Part shown: positions 49,992-59,682 of the stretch, piece by piece
How positions within the stretch are numbered: position 1 is the stretch's first letter
Layout: each line of letters starts with the position of its first letter
Origin: Chitinophagaceae bacterium UBA2791
GTDB lineage: Bacteria > Bacteroidota > Bacteroidia > Chitinophagales > Chitinophagaceae
NCBI GenBank assembly: GCA_002352105.1
Contig: DEHV01000080.1
Span: 1-64,000, forward strand
Direction of reading: 5' to 3'
Length of the DNA stretch: 64,000 nucleotides
Notes under the pieces: generated by a model
Told to the model about the DNA's origin: nothing
Databases searched by the model: none
What the model saw: only the letters and a program-made list of their open reading frames with translations
Position numbers and translations under genes: made by a program

Positions 49992-50714
49992 CTACTGAAG
50001 ATTATGAAACACTTTCTGTACGTCTTCATCTTGCTCCAGCTTATCCACCAGCTTTAACACTTCCTGGGCCTGGTCTTCGGGTAATTGCACGGTCGTGCCG
50101 GGAATCCATTCCAGTTCCGCGCTTATCGGGATAATACCTTTCTCCTCCAGGGCCTTCTGCATGTTGCCGAAATCGCTGAAACCGGTTCTCAGCACCAAAA
50201 CAGTTTCATCGTTCTCTCCGGAGCCCTCTCCCATTTCCTCAAGCCCGGCGTCGATCAGTTCCAATTCCAGTTCCTCTTCTTTCAGTCCCTCGGGCTTTAA
50301 TTTAAAAACGCCCATCTTCCTGAACTGAAAACTAACGCTGCCGCTGGTTCCCAACGAGCCGTTCCCCTTATTAAAATGAGCGCGCAGGTTGGCTACCGTA
50401 CGCGTCGGGTTATCCGTAGCCGTCTCCGTCAGTATGGCCACTCCATGAGGCCCATACCCCTCGTACAGGATCTCTTCAAAATTAACCATCTCCTTACCCA
50501 TAGCCCTTTTGATCGCCGCTTCCACGCGATCCTTGGGCATGTTCACGCTCTTGGCATTCTGCATGCACCTTCTCAGCGCCGGATTGGTATCGGGATCGGG
50601 CCCTCCGGCCTTCACCGCAATAGCAATTTCCTTCCCAATCCTGGAAAACTGTTTTGCCATCTTATCCCAACGGGCAAACATCGTGGCTTTTCTAACTTCA
50701 AATATGCGCCCCAT
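49992..50714 (-). CDS. YebC/PmpR family protein
   Basis: Protein of 240 residues with the complete YebC three-domain pattern: RWDKMAKQFSRIGKEIAIA, the middle YEGYGPHGVAILTETATDN, and a C-terminal IPISAELEWIPG, VQLPEDQAQEVL. The family acts on translation (relief of ribosome stalling, in recent reports) and was formerly described as a DNA-binding regulator. Its ATG is at 50714, and it converges on the E1 operon. The permease gene lies 30 bases upstream on the same strand. Confidence 0.93.
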   Translation of the reverse strand: MGRIFEVRKATMFARWDKMAKQFSRIGKEIAIAVKAGGPDPDTNPALRRCMQNAKSVNMPKDRVEAAIKRAMGKEMVNFEEILYEGYGPHGVAILTETATDNPTRTVANLRAHFNKGNGSLGTSGSVSFQFRKMGVFKLKPEGLKEEELELELIDAGLEEMGEGSGENDETVLVLRTGFSDFGNMQKALEEKGIIPISAELEWIPGTTVQLPEDQAQEVLKLVDKLEQDEDVQKVFHNLQ

Positions 50715-50744
50715 ATCAACTCAGGTATTATTATTTGTCCATTA

Positions 50745-52391
50745 TCAGGACCTTGAACCAATGTATTTTTTTAAAAAGAACAATAAATGTACAGCGGAAA
50801 AAACAAGCGAGAAATAAAACAGGCCCGCATCTGTGCCGTTGGTAACGTCGTGATGGATAAAGGCGACTATGACCAACAAGGCAACCAGGCCCATGCCGGA
50901 CAACGACACGATCCGGTTGTTCCGGGCATAAGTGGCCGGCTGATGATCAGACAAGCCGCTATATTTCATGCTGTATATAAGATAAACATCAAATCCGATC
51001 AGCATCCATACGATCAACCTGATCCAGGTATCCAGCGGGAGGAAGATCATCATGAACAAACAGGTCGCAATACCCAGGATCGGGATCAACGGCACCAGCG
51101 GAGTTTTAAAAGCCCGTGGCAGATCAGGTTGTTTAACGCGCAATACCCATATGCCAATACATACCAGGATAAAGGCAAACAGAGTTCCTATGCTGGTCAT
51201 TTCTCCCACCACCCTGGCAGGCACAAATGCCGCAAACAGGCTCACAAATATCATGAACAGGAAATTTGATTTTGCCGGGGTTCTGAACTTTGAATGAACC
51301 CTTGAAAAAACAGGCGGCAGTAAACCATCGCGGCTCATGGAAAAGAAAACCCTCGACTGTCCCATGAGCATTACCAGGATCACCGAAGCATATCCAGCCA
51401 GTATAGCCACCAAAATAGCGCGATTAAGCCAGGGATAATCCGGATGGATCACTCCGCTTGCATCGGCCGTTCCCATGCTTTCAATGGCTACGGCCACAGG
51501 AGCTATACCATCTTTGCCGGCAAAGCTCGTATAACTGGTAACGCCTGTCATCACATGCGCAAACAGGATATACAATATGGTACAGATGGCTAGCGAGCCC
51601 AGGATGCCGATCGGCATATCTCGTTTCGGATTCTTGGCTTCCTGCGCAGCGGTGGACACCGCGTCAAAGCCGATATAGGCGAAGAAGACGATCGCTGCAG
51701 CCCGGATCACGCCGCTAAAACCGAATTCTCCGAAAACGCCGGTGTTATCAGGAATATAAGGCACATAGTTAGAGGAATCTATATATCGCCATCCCAGGAA
51801 AATAAAAATAAGCACCAGGCCCACTTTAAGCGCTACGATCGCCATATTCACGCCTGCGCTTTCCCTGGTTCCCTTGATCAGCAATAAGCTGGCCAATATC
51901 ACGATAAAAACAGCAGGGAGATTAAAGAGACCGCCATCCCAGGGGCCTGTGGCAAGCCAGGCGGGAAGATGAATATCAAAACCTTCAAGGAACTTGACCA
52001 GGTAACGACTCCAGCTGATCGCCACCGTAGCGGCCCCCACTGCGTACTCCAATACCAGGTCCCAGCCGATGATCCAGGCTATAAATTCGCCCATGGTAGC
52101 ATAAGAATACGTATAAGCGCTCCCCGCCACAGGGATCATAGAAGCAAACTCAGCATAACAAAGGCCGGCAAAAGCGCATCCTAGCGCCGCCACGATAAAC
52201 GAAATGGTAATGGCGGGCCCGGCATTATTAGCTGCAGCAAGGCCCGTGATGGAAAATAATCCTGCCCCGACGATAGCGCCGATGCCTAAGGCAACCAAAG
52301 AATAAGCGCTCAATGTTTTCTTTAATCCCTTCTCCGAATCTGCGCTCTCTTTGATCAACATGCTAATCGGCTTCCTGGCAAATAAACTCAT
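50745..52391 (-). CDS. APC family amino acid permease
   Basis: Integral membrane transporter of 548 residues with about 12-14 helices. The ATG at 52391 (MSLFARKPISMLIKES) is preferred to the 52472 frame start. Helix 1 has the substrate motif GIGAIVGAGLFSITG and helix 6 IVFFAYIGFDAVSTAAQEAKNPKRD. It resembles YfnA/cationic amino acid transporter proteins that exchange or import amino acids with protons. It diverges from a dicarboxylate symporter gene. Confidence 0.93.
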   Translation of the reverse strand: MSLFARKPISMLIKESADSEKGLKKTLSAYSLVALGIGAIVGAGLFSITGLAAANNAGPAITISFIVAALGCAFAGLCYAEFASMIPVAGSAYTYSYATMGEFIAWIIGWDLVLEYAVGAATVAISWSRYLVKFLEGFDIHLPAWLATGPWDGGLFNLPAVFIVILASLLLIKGTRESAGVNMAIVALKVGLVLIFIFLGWRYIDSSNYVPYIPDNTGVFGEFGFSGVIRAAAIVFFAYIGFDAVSTAAQEAKNPKRDMPIGILGSLAICTILYILFAHVMTGVTSYTSFAGKDGIAPVAVAIESMGTADASGVIHPDYPWLNRAILVAILAGYASVILVMLMGQSRVFFSMSRDGLLPPVFSRVHSKFRTPAKSNFLFMIFVSLFAAFVPARVVGEMTSIGTLFAFILVCIGIWVLRVKQPDLPRAFKTPLVPLIPILGIATCLFMMIFLPLDTWIRLIVWMLIGFDVYLIYSMKYSGLSDHQPATYARNNRIVSLSGMGLVALLVIVAFIHHDVTNGTDAGLFYFSLVFSAVHLLFFLKKYIGSRS

Positions 52392-52548
52392 AAACAGATG
52401 GTTAATGATAATATAAAATACCTTAAAGAAAATTACGAGGCGGGAAGATAAGAATTTCCTGAATTCCATCAACCACGCATTTTATATGAACTCTTTCAGG
52501 AGATTATTTTATAAATATTATATTGCAGGGATTATCTATGACGATTAT

Positions 52549-53922
52549 ATGAGAAAGGGCAATCGGCTAACTACATACATTCTTATTGCCCTGGCTGCGG
52601 GCATTATTCTTGGTTTTATCCTCAATATCAGCTACCTGAATAATGAAAATATGCGTCTGACGGACGCCAGCGCCAGGATCAGCGAGATCGATCAGGCGTT
52701 AAATCATATACGCGACCCTGCTTCTGCCCAATTCCTGCAACTGTCTGCCGAAAGAGAAGAGCAGGCAAATATCCGCGAAGAAGCGCTGAAAGCGGCAAAC
52801 AAAAAAGTTGAACCGTTTTCCCTGATGGGAGACGTCTTCATCAGGATGATCAAGATGATCGTCGCCCCCCTTGTTTTTTTTACGCTGGTCGTGGGAGTGG
52901 CTAAACTGGGCGATATAAAAGCCGTTGGAAGGATCGGCGGAAAGACCCTGCTTTGGTTCCTCAGCGCCTCGCTGGTAAGCCTGGTGTTGGGAATGATCCT
53001 CGTAAATTTGTTCAAGCCGGGCATCGCCATGAACCTGCCCCTTCCCGCTGAAGGAACAAGCGTCGGCATCGGCAAGGCCACGCTTACCTTAAGGGATTTT
53101 CTCTATCATGTATTTCCTACCAGCGTTATAGACGCCATGGCCAAAAACGAGATCCTGCAGATCGTCGTATTCTCCCTGTTCTTCGGCATCGCCACCGCGG
53201 CCATTGGCGAACCGGGAGAAAAGATCATTAAGGCTTTTGACGCCATCGCGCATGTCATTCTGAAAGTAACCGGCTATGTAATGAACTTTGCGCCGCTTGC
53301 CGTGTTCGGCGCTATGACCGCGGTCATAGCCACCCAAGGCATCGGCATACTTAAAACCTATTCCCTTTTTCTGACTGAGTTTTACCTGGGATTGCTGATC
53401 CTTTGGGTAATATTGATAGCGGCCGGCAGCCTGTTTATCAAAAAAAGGGTGTTCAAATTGCTGAGGCATATAAAAGAACCCGTTCTTTTAGCATTCAGCG
53501 CGTCCAGCAGCGAAGCCGCCTTTCCCAAAACGATGCTCGAGCTGGAACGGTTTGGATGCCGCGACAAGATCGTAAGCTTTGTGCTTCCTTTGGGGTATTC
53601 CTTCAACCTCGACGGCAGCATGATGTATATGACCTTTGCCTCGCTGTTCATTGCGCAGTCTTACGGCATCCAGCTCGACTTTGCCACCCAGATCAGCATG
53701 CTGCTGGTGCTGATGCTCACCAGCAAGGGGATAGCCGGAGTGCCGAGAGCGTCGCTGGTGGTCATTGCCGGAACCCTTGCCACTTTTAATATTCCCGAAG
53801 CGGGGTTGGCCCTGTTGTTGGGAATAGATCCCCTGCTGGATATGGGCAGAAGCGCTACCAACGTGGTAGGCAATAGCATTGCCACCGCCGTGGTCAGCAA
53901 ACTGGAAGGGGAATTGACATAA
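52549..53922 (+). CDS. Dicarboxylate/amino acid:cation symporter (DAACS)
   Basis: Membrane protein of 457 residues of the glutamate/dicarboxylate transporter family. ATG at 52549 (MRKGNRLTTYILIAL) is chosen; an upstream ATG at 52486 gives an extra 21 residues. A long helical insertion (about 35-85) between helix 1 and helix 2 carries an amphipathic Asp/Arg-rich segment. Signature hairpins are AFSASSSEAAFPKTMLELE (HP1) and SKGIAGVPRASLVV (HP2), with GYSFNLDGSMMYMT and LGIDPLLDMGRSATNVVGNS forming the cation/substrate sites. It takes up C4-dicarboxylates or acidic amino acids with Na+ or H+. Confidence 0.95.
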   Translation: MRKGNRLTTYILIALAAGIILGFILNISYLNNENMRLTDASARISEIDQALNHIRDPASAQFLQLSAEREEQANIREEALKAANKKVEPFSLMGDVFIRMIKMIVAPLVFFTLVVGVAKLGDIKAVGRIGGKTLLWFLSASLVSLVLGMILVNLFKPGIAMNLPLPAEGTSVGIGKATLTLRDFLYHVFPTSVIDAMAKNEILQIVVFSLFFGIATAAIGEPGEKIIKAFDAIAHVILKVTGYVMNFAPLAVFGAMTAVIATQGIGILKTYSLFLTEFYLGLLILWVILIAAGSLFIKKRVFKLLRHIKEPVLLAFSASSSEAAFPKTMLELERFGCRDKIVSFVLPLGYSFNLDGSMMYMTFASLFIAQSYGIQLDFATQISMLLVLMLTSKGIAGVPRASLVVIAGTLATFNIPEAGLALLLGIDPLLDMGRSATNVVGNSIATAVVSKLEGELT

Positions 53923-53976
53923 CCATTTTTTTAACCATTTAGTCAACTTTACGTTTACCGAATTCAACCACATGTG

Positions 53977-54669
53977 ATGTTCTTAATAGACGCTTTTAAC
54001 TGGACCCAATTATTACAACCTCAGTTTTATATTGATAATGGAGGGCTATGGCTGGTGCTTTTTATCATTTTTGCAGAGACCGGTTTGTTTGCAGGTTTTT
54101 TTCTGCCCGGCGATTCCCTGTTATTTGTTGCGGGCATCTTCAGCTCCCAACTCGCCGCCTCATTCTACGATACCCAAAGCGATTTTCTGAACCTGCTGCT
54201 GATCATAGCCCTTACTTCCGTTGCCGGCATTCTTGGTAATACGGTAGGCTATTGGTTCGGCAGAAAAATAGGTCCGTCGATGTTTACCTGGAGGGACAGG
54301 TTTCTTTTTAAACAGCGCTACCTGTACCAGGCCAGGGACTTTTACGACAAGCACGGGGGCGGAGCTATCGTGTTTGCGAGGTTTTTGCCCGTAGTCCGTA
54401 CTTTTGCGCCCATCGTTGCAGGGATCGTCAATATGGATAGAAAAAAATTCGGCTTTTATAATATTATAGGCTGCATTGCATGGACCACTTCCATGCTCGG
54501 CGCCGGGCATTATCTCCAACGTTTTTTTCTTGATAAATTTAATTACGATCTCAAGGAACACCTTGAGGTGATCGTGCTGGGCATTGTGCTGGTCACTACG
54601 GCCCCCGTCATTTTTAAAATGTTCTTCAGTAAAAGAAAAGACCCTTCACCACCACCAAACCCCTCATAA
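53977..54669 (+). CDS. DedA family membrane protein
   Basis: Membrane protein of 230 residues. DedA hallmarks: ETGLFAGFFLPGDSLLFVAG near residue 32, GNTVGYWFGRKIG near 88, and HGGGAIVFARFLPVVRTFAPIVAG near 125. ATG at 53977 is chosen over the overlapping GTG at 53974. DedA proteins help move lipid carriers (undecaprenyl phosphate) or lipids across the membrane, which fits an envelope-related neighbourhood. It is 2 bases from the following MFS gene, so they are co-transcribed. Confidence 0.93.
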   Translation: MFLIDAFNWTQLLQPQFYIDNGGLWLVLFIIFAETGLFAGFFLPGDSLLFVAGIFSSQLAASFYDTQSDFLNLLLIIALTSVAGILGNTVGYWFGRKIGPSMFTWRDRFLFKQRYLYQARDFYDKHGGGAIVFARFLPVVRTFAPIVAGIVNMDRKKFGFYNIIGCIAWTTSMLGAGHYLQRFFLDKFNYDLKEHLEVIVLGIVLVTTAPVIFKMFFSKRKDPSPPPNPS

Positions 54670-54671
54670 GT

Positions 54672-55901
54672 ATGAGTCAAAAACAGTATGGCATTTTATC
54701 CATCCCGGTAATTGTCGCCGCCCTGGGCTATTTCGTAGACATCTACGACCTGCTTTTATTTGGCATCATCCGCGTTCCCAGTCTCACGTCGTTGGGGCTC
54801 ACGGGAGAACAGATCATGATCGACGGCGAAAAAATTATTATGTGGCAGATGGGCGGCCTGCTGGTCGGCGGTATCCTGTGGGGAGTAATGGGCGATCGCC
54901 GCGGAAGGCTCAGCGTTCTATTCGGCTCGATCGTGCTGTATTCGCTGGCCAATATTGCCAATGGTTTTGTGCAGACGGTGGAACAATACGCCTGGATACG
55001 GTTTATCGCCGGAATAGGCCTCGCAGGAGAACTCGGCGCCGGCATTACCCTGGTATCGGAGATCACTTCCCGCGAAAAAAGAGGGATCGCCACCTCGCTG
55101 GTGGCGGGGATCGGACTTACGGGAGCGATCGCCGCCTTTATCATGAAAGAGAACTTCCATTGGCGCACCTGTTATTTTATCGGAGGGGGGCTGGGACTGT
55201 TATTGCTGATATTGCGGATCTCTGTTTTTGAATCGGGCATGTTTCATCATGTAAAGACCATGAAGGTGCAGCGCGGCAATTTTTTAATGCTCTTCAATAA
55301 GGCCGAACGTTTTAAAAGATATCTCACCAGCATCCTCATCGGCCTGCCGACCTGGTTCGTTATTGGCGTACTGGTCACTTTCTCGGGCGAGTTTGGCGAG
55401 CAGATGGGCATCGTTGAAAAAATTGATCCCGGTAAATCGATCATGTATGCTTATGTGGGCATCTCTATCGGAGACGTGCTGATCGGGTTCATCAGCCAGT
55501 GGCTGCGAAGCCGCAAAAAGGCGCTATATGTTTTTTATACCATCACCTGCATATTCATGCTCCTGTTCTTTACCATCCAGTGGAATGGTTCAGCGGCAAG
55601 AATGTATTGGATATGCGGAGGGCTTGGTTTCGGCACCGGGTTTTGGGCCATATTCGTGACCATGGGCGCGGAACAGTTTGGCACCAACCTGCGCGCAACG
55701 GCCGCCACTACCATACCTAATATGGTCCGGGGCATGTTGACCGTATTCATTTTACCCTTATTCCAGGGGCTGCGATTTATAACCGGAGATTATATAACAG
55801 GCGGATGGATCACGGCCATTATCCTCATGGCAATAACCCTGACCGCCATGATCTCCGCGAAGGAAACATTTGGAAAGGACCTGAACTTTGTAGAAGAATA
55901 A
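54672..55901 (+). CDS. MFS transporter
   Basis: Twelve-helix transporter of 409 residues. It has the MFS loop motif GVMGDRRGRLSVLFGS after helix 2 and GIGLAGELGAGITLVSEIT in helix 4/5 with GIATSLVAGIGLTGA. It resembles sugar-phosphate/metabolite:H+ symporters (sialate/shikimate-type) by its middle loop; the substrate is unknown. It begins 2 bases after the DedA stop. Confidence 0.9.
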   Translation: MSQKQYGILSIPVIVAALGYFVDIYDLLLFGIIRVPSLTSLGLTGEQIMIDGEKIIMWQMGGLLVGGILWGVMGDRRGRLSVLFGSIVLYSLANIANGFVQTVEQYAWIRFIAGIGLAGELGAGITLVSEITSREKRGIATSLVAGIGLTGAIAAFIMKENFHWRTCYFIGGGLGLLLLILRISVFESGMFHHVKTMKVQRGNFLMLFNKAERFKRYLTSILIGLPTWFVIGVLVTFSGEFGEQMGIVEKIDPGKSIMYAYVGISIGDVLIGFISQWLRSRKKALYVFYTITCIFMLLFFTIQWNGSAARMYWICGGLGFGTGFWAIFVTMGAEQFGTNLRATAATTIPNMVRGMLTVFILPLFQGLRFITGDYITGGWITAIILMAITLTAMISAKETFGKDLNFVEE

Positions 55902-55985
55902 GCAATTTGCGGGATCCGGCTTACTGATCGCCAATTGCACGGAAACTTAGCGGGGAATAAAGTCCAATAACAAAATGATCAAAGA

Positions 55986-57152
55986 ATGAAATTCCTGGTA
56001 ATCCGCTTTTCATCCATTGGAGATATCGTACTGGCCACGCCGGTAGTGCGGTGTTTAAAAAAGCAGATCATTACCGCGGAAGTGCATTTTCTCACCAAAT
56101 CTTCTTTCAGGATCGTCACAGAAAGCAATCCGTATATCGATAAGTTCTTTTACTACGACGACAATCTTTCCGGGCTGATCACGGAACTGAAAAAAGAGCA
56201 ATATGATTATGTCATCGACCTGCATAACAATATCCGGTCGATAAAAATAAAAAGAGCGCTAGGCGTAAAATACTATACGATCAGCAAACTGAACTTCCGG
56301 AAACTGCTGCTCACCAAATTCCGGATCAATATCATGCCAGGCCGGCATATTACCTTAAGAAGCCTGGATACGGTAAAAGCTTTTGGCGTGCAGGACGATG
56401 GATCGGGGCTGGATTATTTTATTCCCGAAAAAGACAGGATAAAAGAAGAGGACCTGCCTGCCTCGCACCTGGCAGGTTATATTGCCATTGTCATCGGCGC
56501 GTCCTACCACACCAAGAAACTGCCGCCTCATAAACTGAAAGCGCTCTGCGAAAGCATCGATCATCCGATCATTCTTGTAGGAGGGAAGGAAGACCGGGAA
56601 GCAGGGGAATACGCTGCAGAGTCGGACCGGATCAGGATCTATAACGCCTGCGGTAAATTCAACCTGAATGAATCGGCTGATATCGTGCGAAGGGCAAAGC
56701 TGGTGATCTCACACGATACCGGTCTGCAATACATTGCCGCAGCATTTAACAAACCCATCCTGGCTATCTGGGGAAGCACCTCCCCCAAGCTTGATGTAGA
56801 ACCCTGGTATGGAAGCGGTTACCTGTCGGCTTTCCGGCAGATCGCAGCATCGCAAATGCGCCCTGACGCAGAAACGGCTCAGCCGCCGCAAACCACGCAT
56901 GCGCAGGAAGCAAAGACGCAGGGAAACCGCTCAGCCGTTTCGGAAGCCGGGATGCCATCCGGAGAGGCGGGCATCCCGGACGTTGATACCAGGATGCTAA
57001 AGCCTTATGAGAATATTATGGTTCCGGGCTTGCGCTGTCAGCCCTGCAGCAAATTCGGCAATCACAGGTGTCCCCTGGGCCATTTCAACTGCATGGAAAA
57101 AATGGATATCGCGCATATAGCAGAAAGGGTCAGGATAAGGTTAGGAAGATGA
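55986..57152 (+). CDS. Glycosyltransferase family 9 (heptosyltransferase-like) with linker insert
   Basis: Cytosolic LPS-type glycosyltransferase of 388 residues. Opening FLVIRFSSIGDIVLATPVVR is the GT9 signature; the second fold has LVISHDTGLQYIAAAFNKP (240-258) and IWGSTSPK. It would add a sugar such as heptose to an envelope glycolipid. Between WYGSGYLSA (about 275) and PYENIMVPGLRCQPCSKFG (about 340) lies a low-complexity insert (about 283-336) rich in Ala, Gln, Glu and Thr, followed by the usual CxxC/NHRCPLGHFNC region. It sits 84 bases after the MFS gene. Confidence 0.9.
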   Translation: MKFLVIRFSSIGDIVLATPVVRCLKKQIITAEVHFLTKSSFRIVTESNPYIDKFFYYDDNLSGLITELKKEQYDYVIDLHNNIRSIKIKRALGVKYYTISKLNFRKLLLTKFRINIMPGRHITLRSLDTVKAFGVQDDGSGLDYFIPEKDRIKEEDLPASHLAGYIAIVIGASYHTKKLPPHKLKALCESIDHPIILVGGKEDREAGEYAAESDRIRIYNACGKFNLNESADIVRRAKLVISHDTGLQYIAAAFNKPILAIWGSTSPKLDVEPWYGSGYLSAFRQIAASQMRPDAETAQPPQTTHAQEAKTQGNRSAVSEAGMPSGEAGIPDVDTRMLKPYENIMVPGLRCQPCSKFGNHRCPLGHFNCMEKMDIAHIAERVRIRLGR

Positions 57153-57217
57153 GCCGGCCGCCCGGATCCCCGTAAGCGGTCGGGAAAGCAATATGGCCGG
57201 CCCGATCCTTCAATACA

Positions 57218-58147
57218 TTATAAGGTCTTCAGCACGTCATTCATCGCCCTCACCGCGGCGGCGCTCTTATCAAACAGCGCCTGTTCGTCGGCATTCAGTT
57301 TAAAATCAATGATCTTTTCCCAGCCATTTTTACCGAGGGTAACGGGCACGCCGAGACAGATATCTTTCTGGCCATATTCGCCTTCCAGCGATACGCAGCA
57401 GCTGAATAATTTCTTCTCATCCCGGATAATGCTTTCTACCATAGCGGCTCCTGCGGCGCCGGGGGCATACCATGCGGAAGTGCCGATCAGTTTGGTCAGC
57501 GTAGCGCCGCCCACCATGGTATCCGCTACGATCCTGGCTTGTTGCTCAGCGCTCAGCAATTCGGTTACGGGAACGCTGTTCCAGGTAGCAAAACGAATCA
57601 GGGGGATCATGGTAGTATCTCCATGCCCGCCGATCACCAGCGCATTCAGGTCGGCCGGGCTGCATCCGAGATGCTGGCTAAGCTGGTAACGGAAACGTGC
57701 GCTATCCAATGCCCCGCCCATGCCTATGATCCGGTTCTTGGGAAGTCCTGTGGCCTGCAATGCCAGGTAGGTCATTGTATCCATGGGGTTGCTGATCACG
57801 ATGATGATCGCATCAGGGGAATGTTTGAGAATATTTTCTGCCACGCCCTTAACGATGCCCGCGTTTACGCCAATAAGCTCTTCGCGGGTCATGCCGGGTT
57901 TACGGGGCAATCCGGAAGTGATGACCACCACCTTGCTGCCTGCCGTTTTGGAATAATCGTTGGTAGATCCGGTGATGCGGGTATCAAACCCCAAAAGCGC
58001 GGCCGACTGCATGATATCTTGCGCCTTTCCTTCGGATACGCCTTCCTTTATATCCAATAAAACCAATTCTTCCGCCAGTTCTTTACGGGCAATATTATCT
58101 GCGCAGGTCGCCCCAACAGCGCCAGCTCCAACTACAGTTACTTTCAT
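57218..58147 (-). CDS. mdh: Malate dehydrogenase
   Basis: NAD-dependent enzyme of 309 residues that interconverts malate and oxaloacetate in the citric acid cycle. The ATG at 58147 (MKVTVVGAGAVGATCAD) is the true start, since the consensus promoter gives transcription from about 58177. The Rossmann motif GAGAVGATCA, the substrate arginines in GLPRKPGMTREE and the catalytic His in VIGGHGDTTMIP are present. The length and motif order fit the lactate-like MDH type of Bacteroidota (bacterial type 3). It forms a monocistronic unit next to a response regulator. Confidence 0.93.
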   Translation of the reverse strand: MKVTVVGAGAVGATCADNIARKELAEELVLLDIKEGVSEGKAQDIMQSAALLGFDTRITGSTNDYSKTAGSKVVVITSGLPRKPGMTREELIGVNAGIVKGVAENILKHSPDAIIIVISNPMDTMTYLALQATGLPKNRIIGMGGALDSARFRYQLSQHLGCSPADLNALVIGGHGDTTMIPLIRFATWNSVPVTELLSAEQQARIVADTMVGGATLTKLIGTSAWYAPGAAGAAMVESIIRDEKKLFSCCVSLEGEYGQKDICLGVPVTLGKNGWEKIIDFKLNADEQALFDKSAAAVRAMNDVLKTL

Positions 58148-58182
58148 GTACTTTGTTTTGAAATGAAAAATAATTTGCGGAG

Positions 58183-58213
58183 CAAAGGTAGTTGTGTTAA
58201 GCATGCAGGCAAA
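58183..58213 (-). promoter_or_regulatory. mdh promoter
   Basis: On the minus strand TTTG (58213-58210), 19 bases, then TACCTTTG (58190-58183), a perfect Bacteroidota -33/-7 pair. The predicted transcript begins near 58177, about 30 bases before the mdh ATG at 58147, and so excludes the longer open frame that reaches 58204. Confidence 0.8.
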
Positions 58214-58229
58214 CTATTTTGCCTTCCCC

Positions 58230-58916
58230 TCAGGATTTTGCTTCGTCGAGGATGCCATTTTTCACCGCATACATGACCAGGCCGGCCATAGATTTTGCGC
58301 CGGTTTTGGTCTTCAGTTTATCGCGGATGGCTTCCACCGTACGGGGGCTGATCTCGACGATATCGGCGATCTCCTTGGTTGTTTTTTCTTCGCACATCAG
58401 CTTTAACACCCGGAGTTCTTTTTCAGAAAGCTCGGCTTCCTGAACGCCAAAAACATCGGTTCTTTTTGTCCTGAGACCCGTAAGCAGGGCCTTATTGGTA
58501 AGCTCATTAAAGAAAAACTCGTTTTCGTAGCAGGTCTTTATCGCCTGGTAGATGGTTTCTGAATCGGAGTTTTTGGTGAGATAACTGTTCGCGCCTATTT
58601 CCATCAACCGGGAGATCATGGAATGATCGTTATGCATGGACAGGATGATCACTTTGGCTTCGGGTCGTATTTTTTTGATTTCCGGGAGCGCCTGGATCCC
58701 ATCCATAACAGGCATCTGAATATCTAGTAGAATTACGTCGGGCTCCATATGGCGAAGGAGGTTAAGCAATTGCATTCCATTGTCGGCTTCAGCAATCAGT
58801 TCCACATCTTTTTTTGCGGATAATGCTGTTTTAACGCCAGCCCGAAAAAGCGCATGATCGTCTGCAATAGCTACTTTAATAGGAGTTTCTGCCTCATTTG
58901 GTCTCATGGGTTGCAT
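58230..58916 (-). CDS. NarL/LuxR family response regulator, module 1
   Basis: Two-component regulator of about 228 residues. The REC domain has the acidic pocket IADDHALFRAG and phospho-acceptor Asp in DVILLDIQMPVMDG, with ILSMHNDHS and YLTKNSDSE (Lys). The C-terminal LuxR-type helix-turn-helix has LSEKELRVLKLMCEEKTTKE and SPRTVEAIRDKLKTK. Met at 58916 or 58907 is a likely start; the frame opens at 58970. It resembles the minus-strand regulator at 62004-62663 (similar REC motifs, same C-terminal GLVMYA end), which heads the second module. The partner kinase may be the one on the plus strand at 60.3 kb. Confidence 0.92.
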   Translation of the reverse strand: MQPMRPNEAETPIKVAIADDHALFRAGVKTALSAKKDVELIAEADNGMQLLNLLRHMEPDVILLDIQMPVMDGIQALPEIKKIRPEAKVIILSMHNDHSMISRLMEIGANSYLTKNSDSETIYQAIKTCYENEFFFNELTNKALLTGLRTKRTDVFGVQEAELSEKELRVLKLMCEEKTTKEIADIVEISPRTVEAIRDKLKTKTGAKSMAGLVMYAVKNGILDEAKS

Positions 58917-59156
58917 TTTAGGTTCAAATAGGGTATCAAGCCCACGCAAGATGGTAATTTTTCCTGACAAATACCATAGGAAATTTACGAAATTATACTA
59001 TTTCGGAATATACTATAACGCAGCAGGAGATAGGAAGAACGCGGATTCCGGAATAGTAAACAGCGCAGCCCGACCGGCAAAAAACACATGACCCGAAACC
59101 GTTGTTGTACGAGTCGTCGCGTAATTGCTGAAGCAAGTAAATCAGGGATTTATGCT

Positions 59157-59188
59157 ATTGTTAACATTATGTTCAAAAATTATATTTG
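59157..59188 (+). promoter_or_regulatory. Promoter of the first structured RNA
   Basis: ATTG at 59157-59160, 20 bases, then TATATTTG at 59181-59188. The RNA's terminal stem begins 6 bases after the -7 element at 59194, which is where transcription should start. Confidence 0.65.
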
Positions 59189-59193
59189 TTAAT

Positions 59194-59310
59194 AAGTTGA
59201 TTGACGAAGATACAGCCGTATAATTCAATATCCTTAGAACCGCCGTCCAAAAAGAAATTCCATCTTCCTATGAATCGCAGGCTAAAATCCAATGTCAATC
59301 AACTTCCTTT
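59194..59310 (+). ncRNA. Structured small RNA 1, 6S-like candidate
   Basis: About 112-117 nt. The 5' arm 59194-59205 pairs perfectly with 59294-59305 (12 base pairs), and the 3' side ends CCTTTTTC, a U-rich release site. Inside, AGCC (59214-59217) can pair with GGCT (59280-59283) and ATTCA (59223-59227) with TGAAT (59271-59275), leaving a central region with CCGTCCA (59243-59249). No open frame fits. A promoter precedes it at the expected distance. A second copy at 62862-62970 has the same plan. Pairing of both ends around a long, interrupted rod is the hallmark of 6S RNA, which binds RNA polymerase; Rfam has a Bacteroidota class (6S-Flavo, from memory). Confidence 0.65.
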
Positions 59311-59682
59311 TTCAATATCGTATTTCGCCGAATCCCGTTTGCACGGGATATTCGCCTGATGAAAAGCTTCCTGTTTTAATATCACACCTCCACGTGTTAT
59401 CGGCAATGAAGCTGCGTTTTCGCTTCCGTTGATGGTTCCTTTAAAAAGATCATCCATTTCTTATTATCCGCTTTGTTATTCCCAGAATCCCAGTGTTCCT
59501 GAAAAGGCCGGAGTCGTCGTCTGCGGAAATACAGGTTGATCCTGTGCAGGCCTGCCCGGCAGAACCAAACGAAAAACAACGGTTTTTTACCGCTTTTTTC
59601 TTGTGCAACACGCGCTTGCATACCGTGCGGCAGGTTTGTGAATGATCTACCTTGCTTATTGTCTAACGTAAAACGACCGGAC

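Noticed and set aside
59194..59305. Inverted repeats of the two structured RNAs read as transposon ends (MITE)
   Set aside because: A promoter at fixed 6-base spacing and a U-rich 3' end in both copies fit RNA genes better; no target duplication was seen. It remains a testable alternative.
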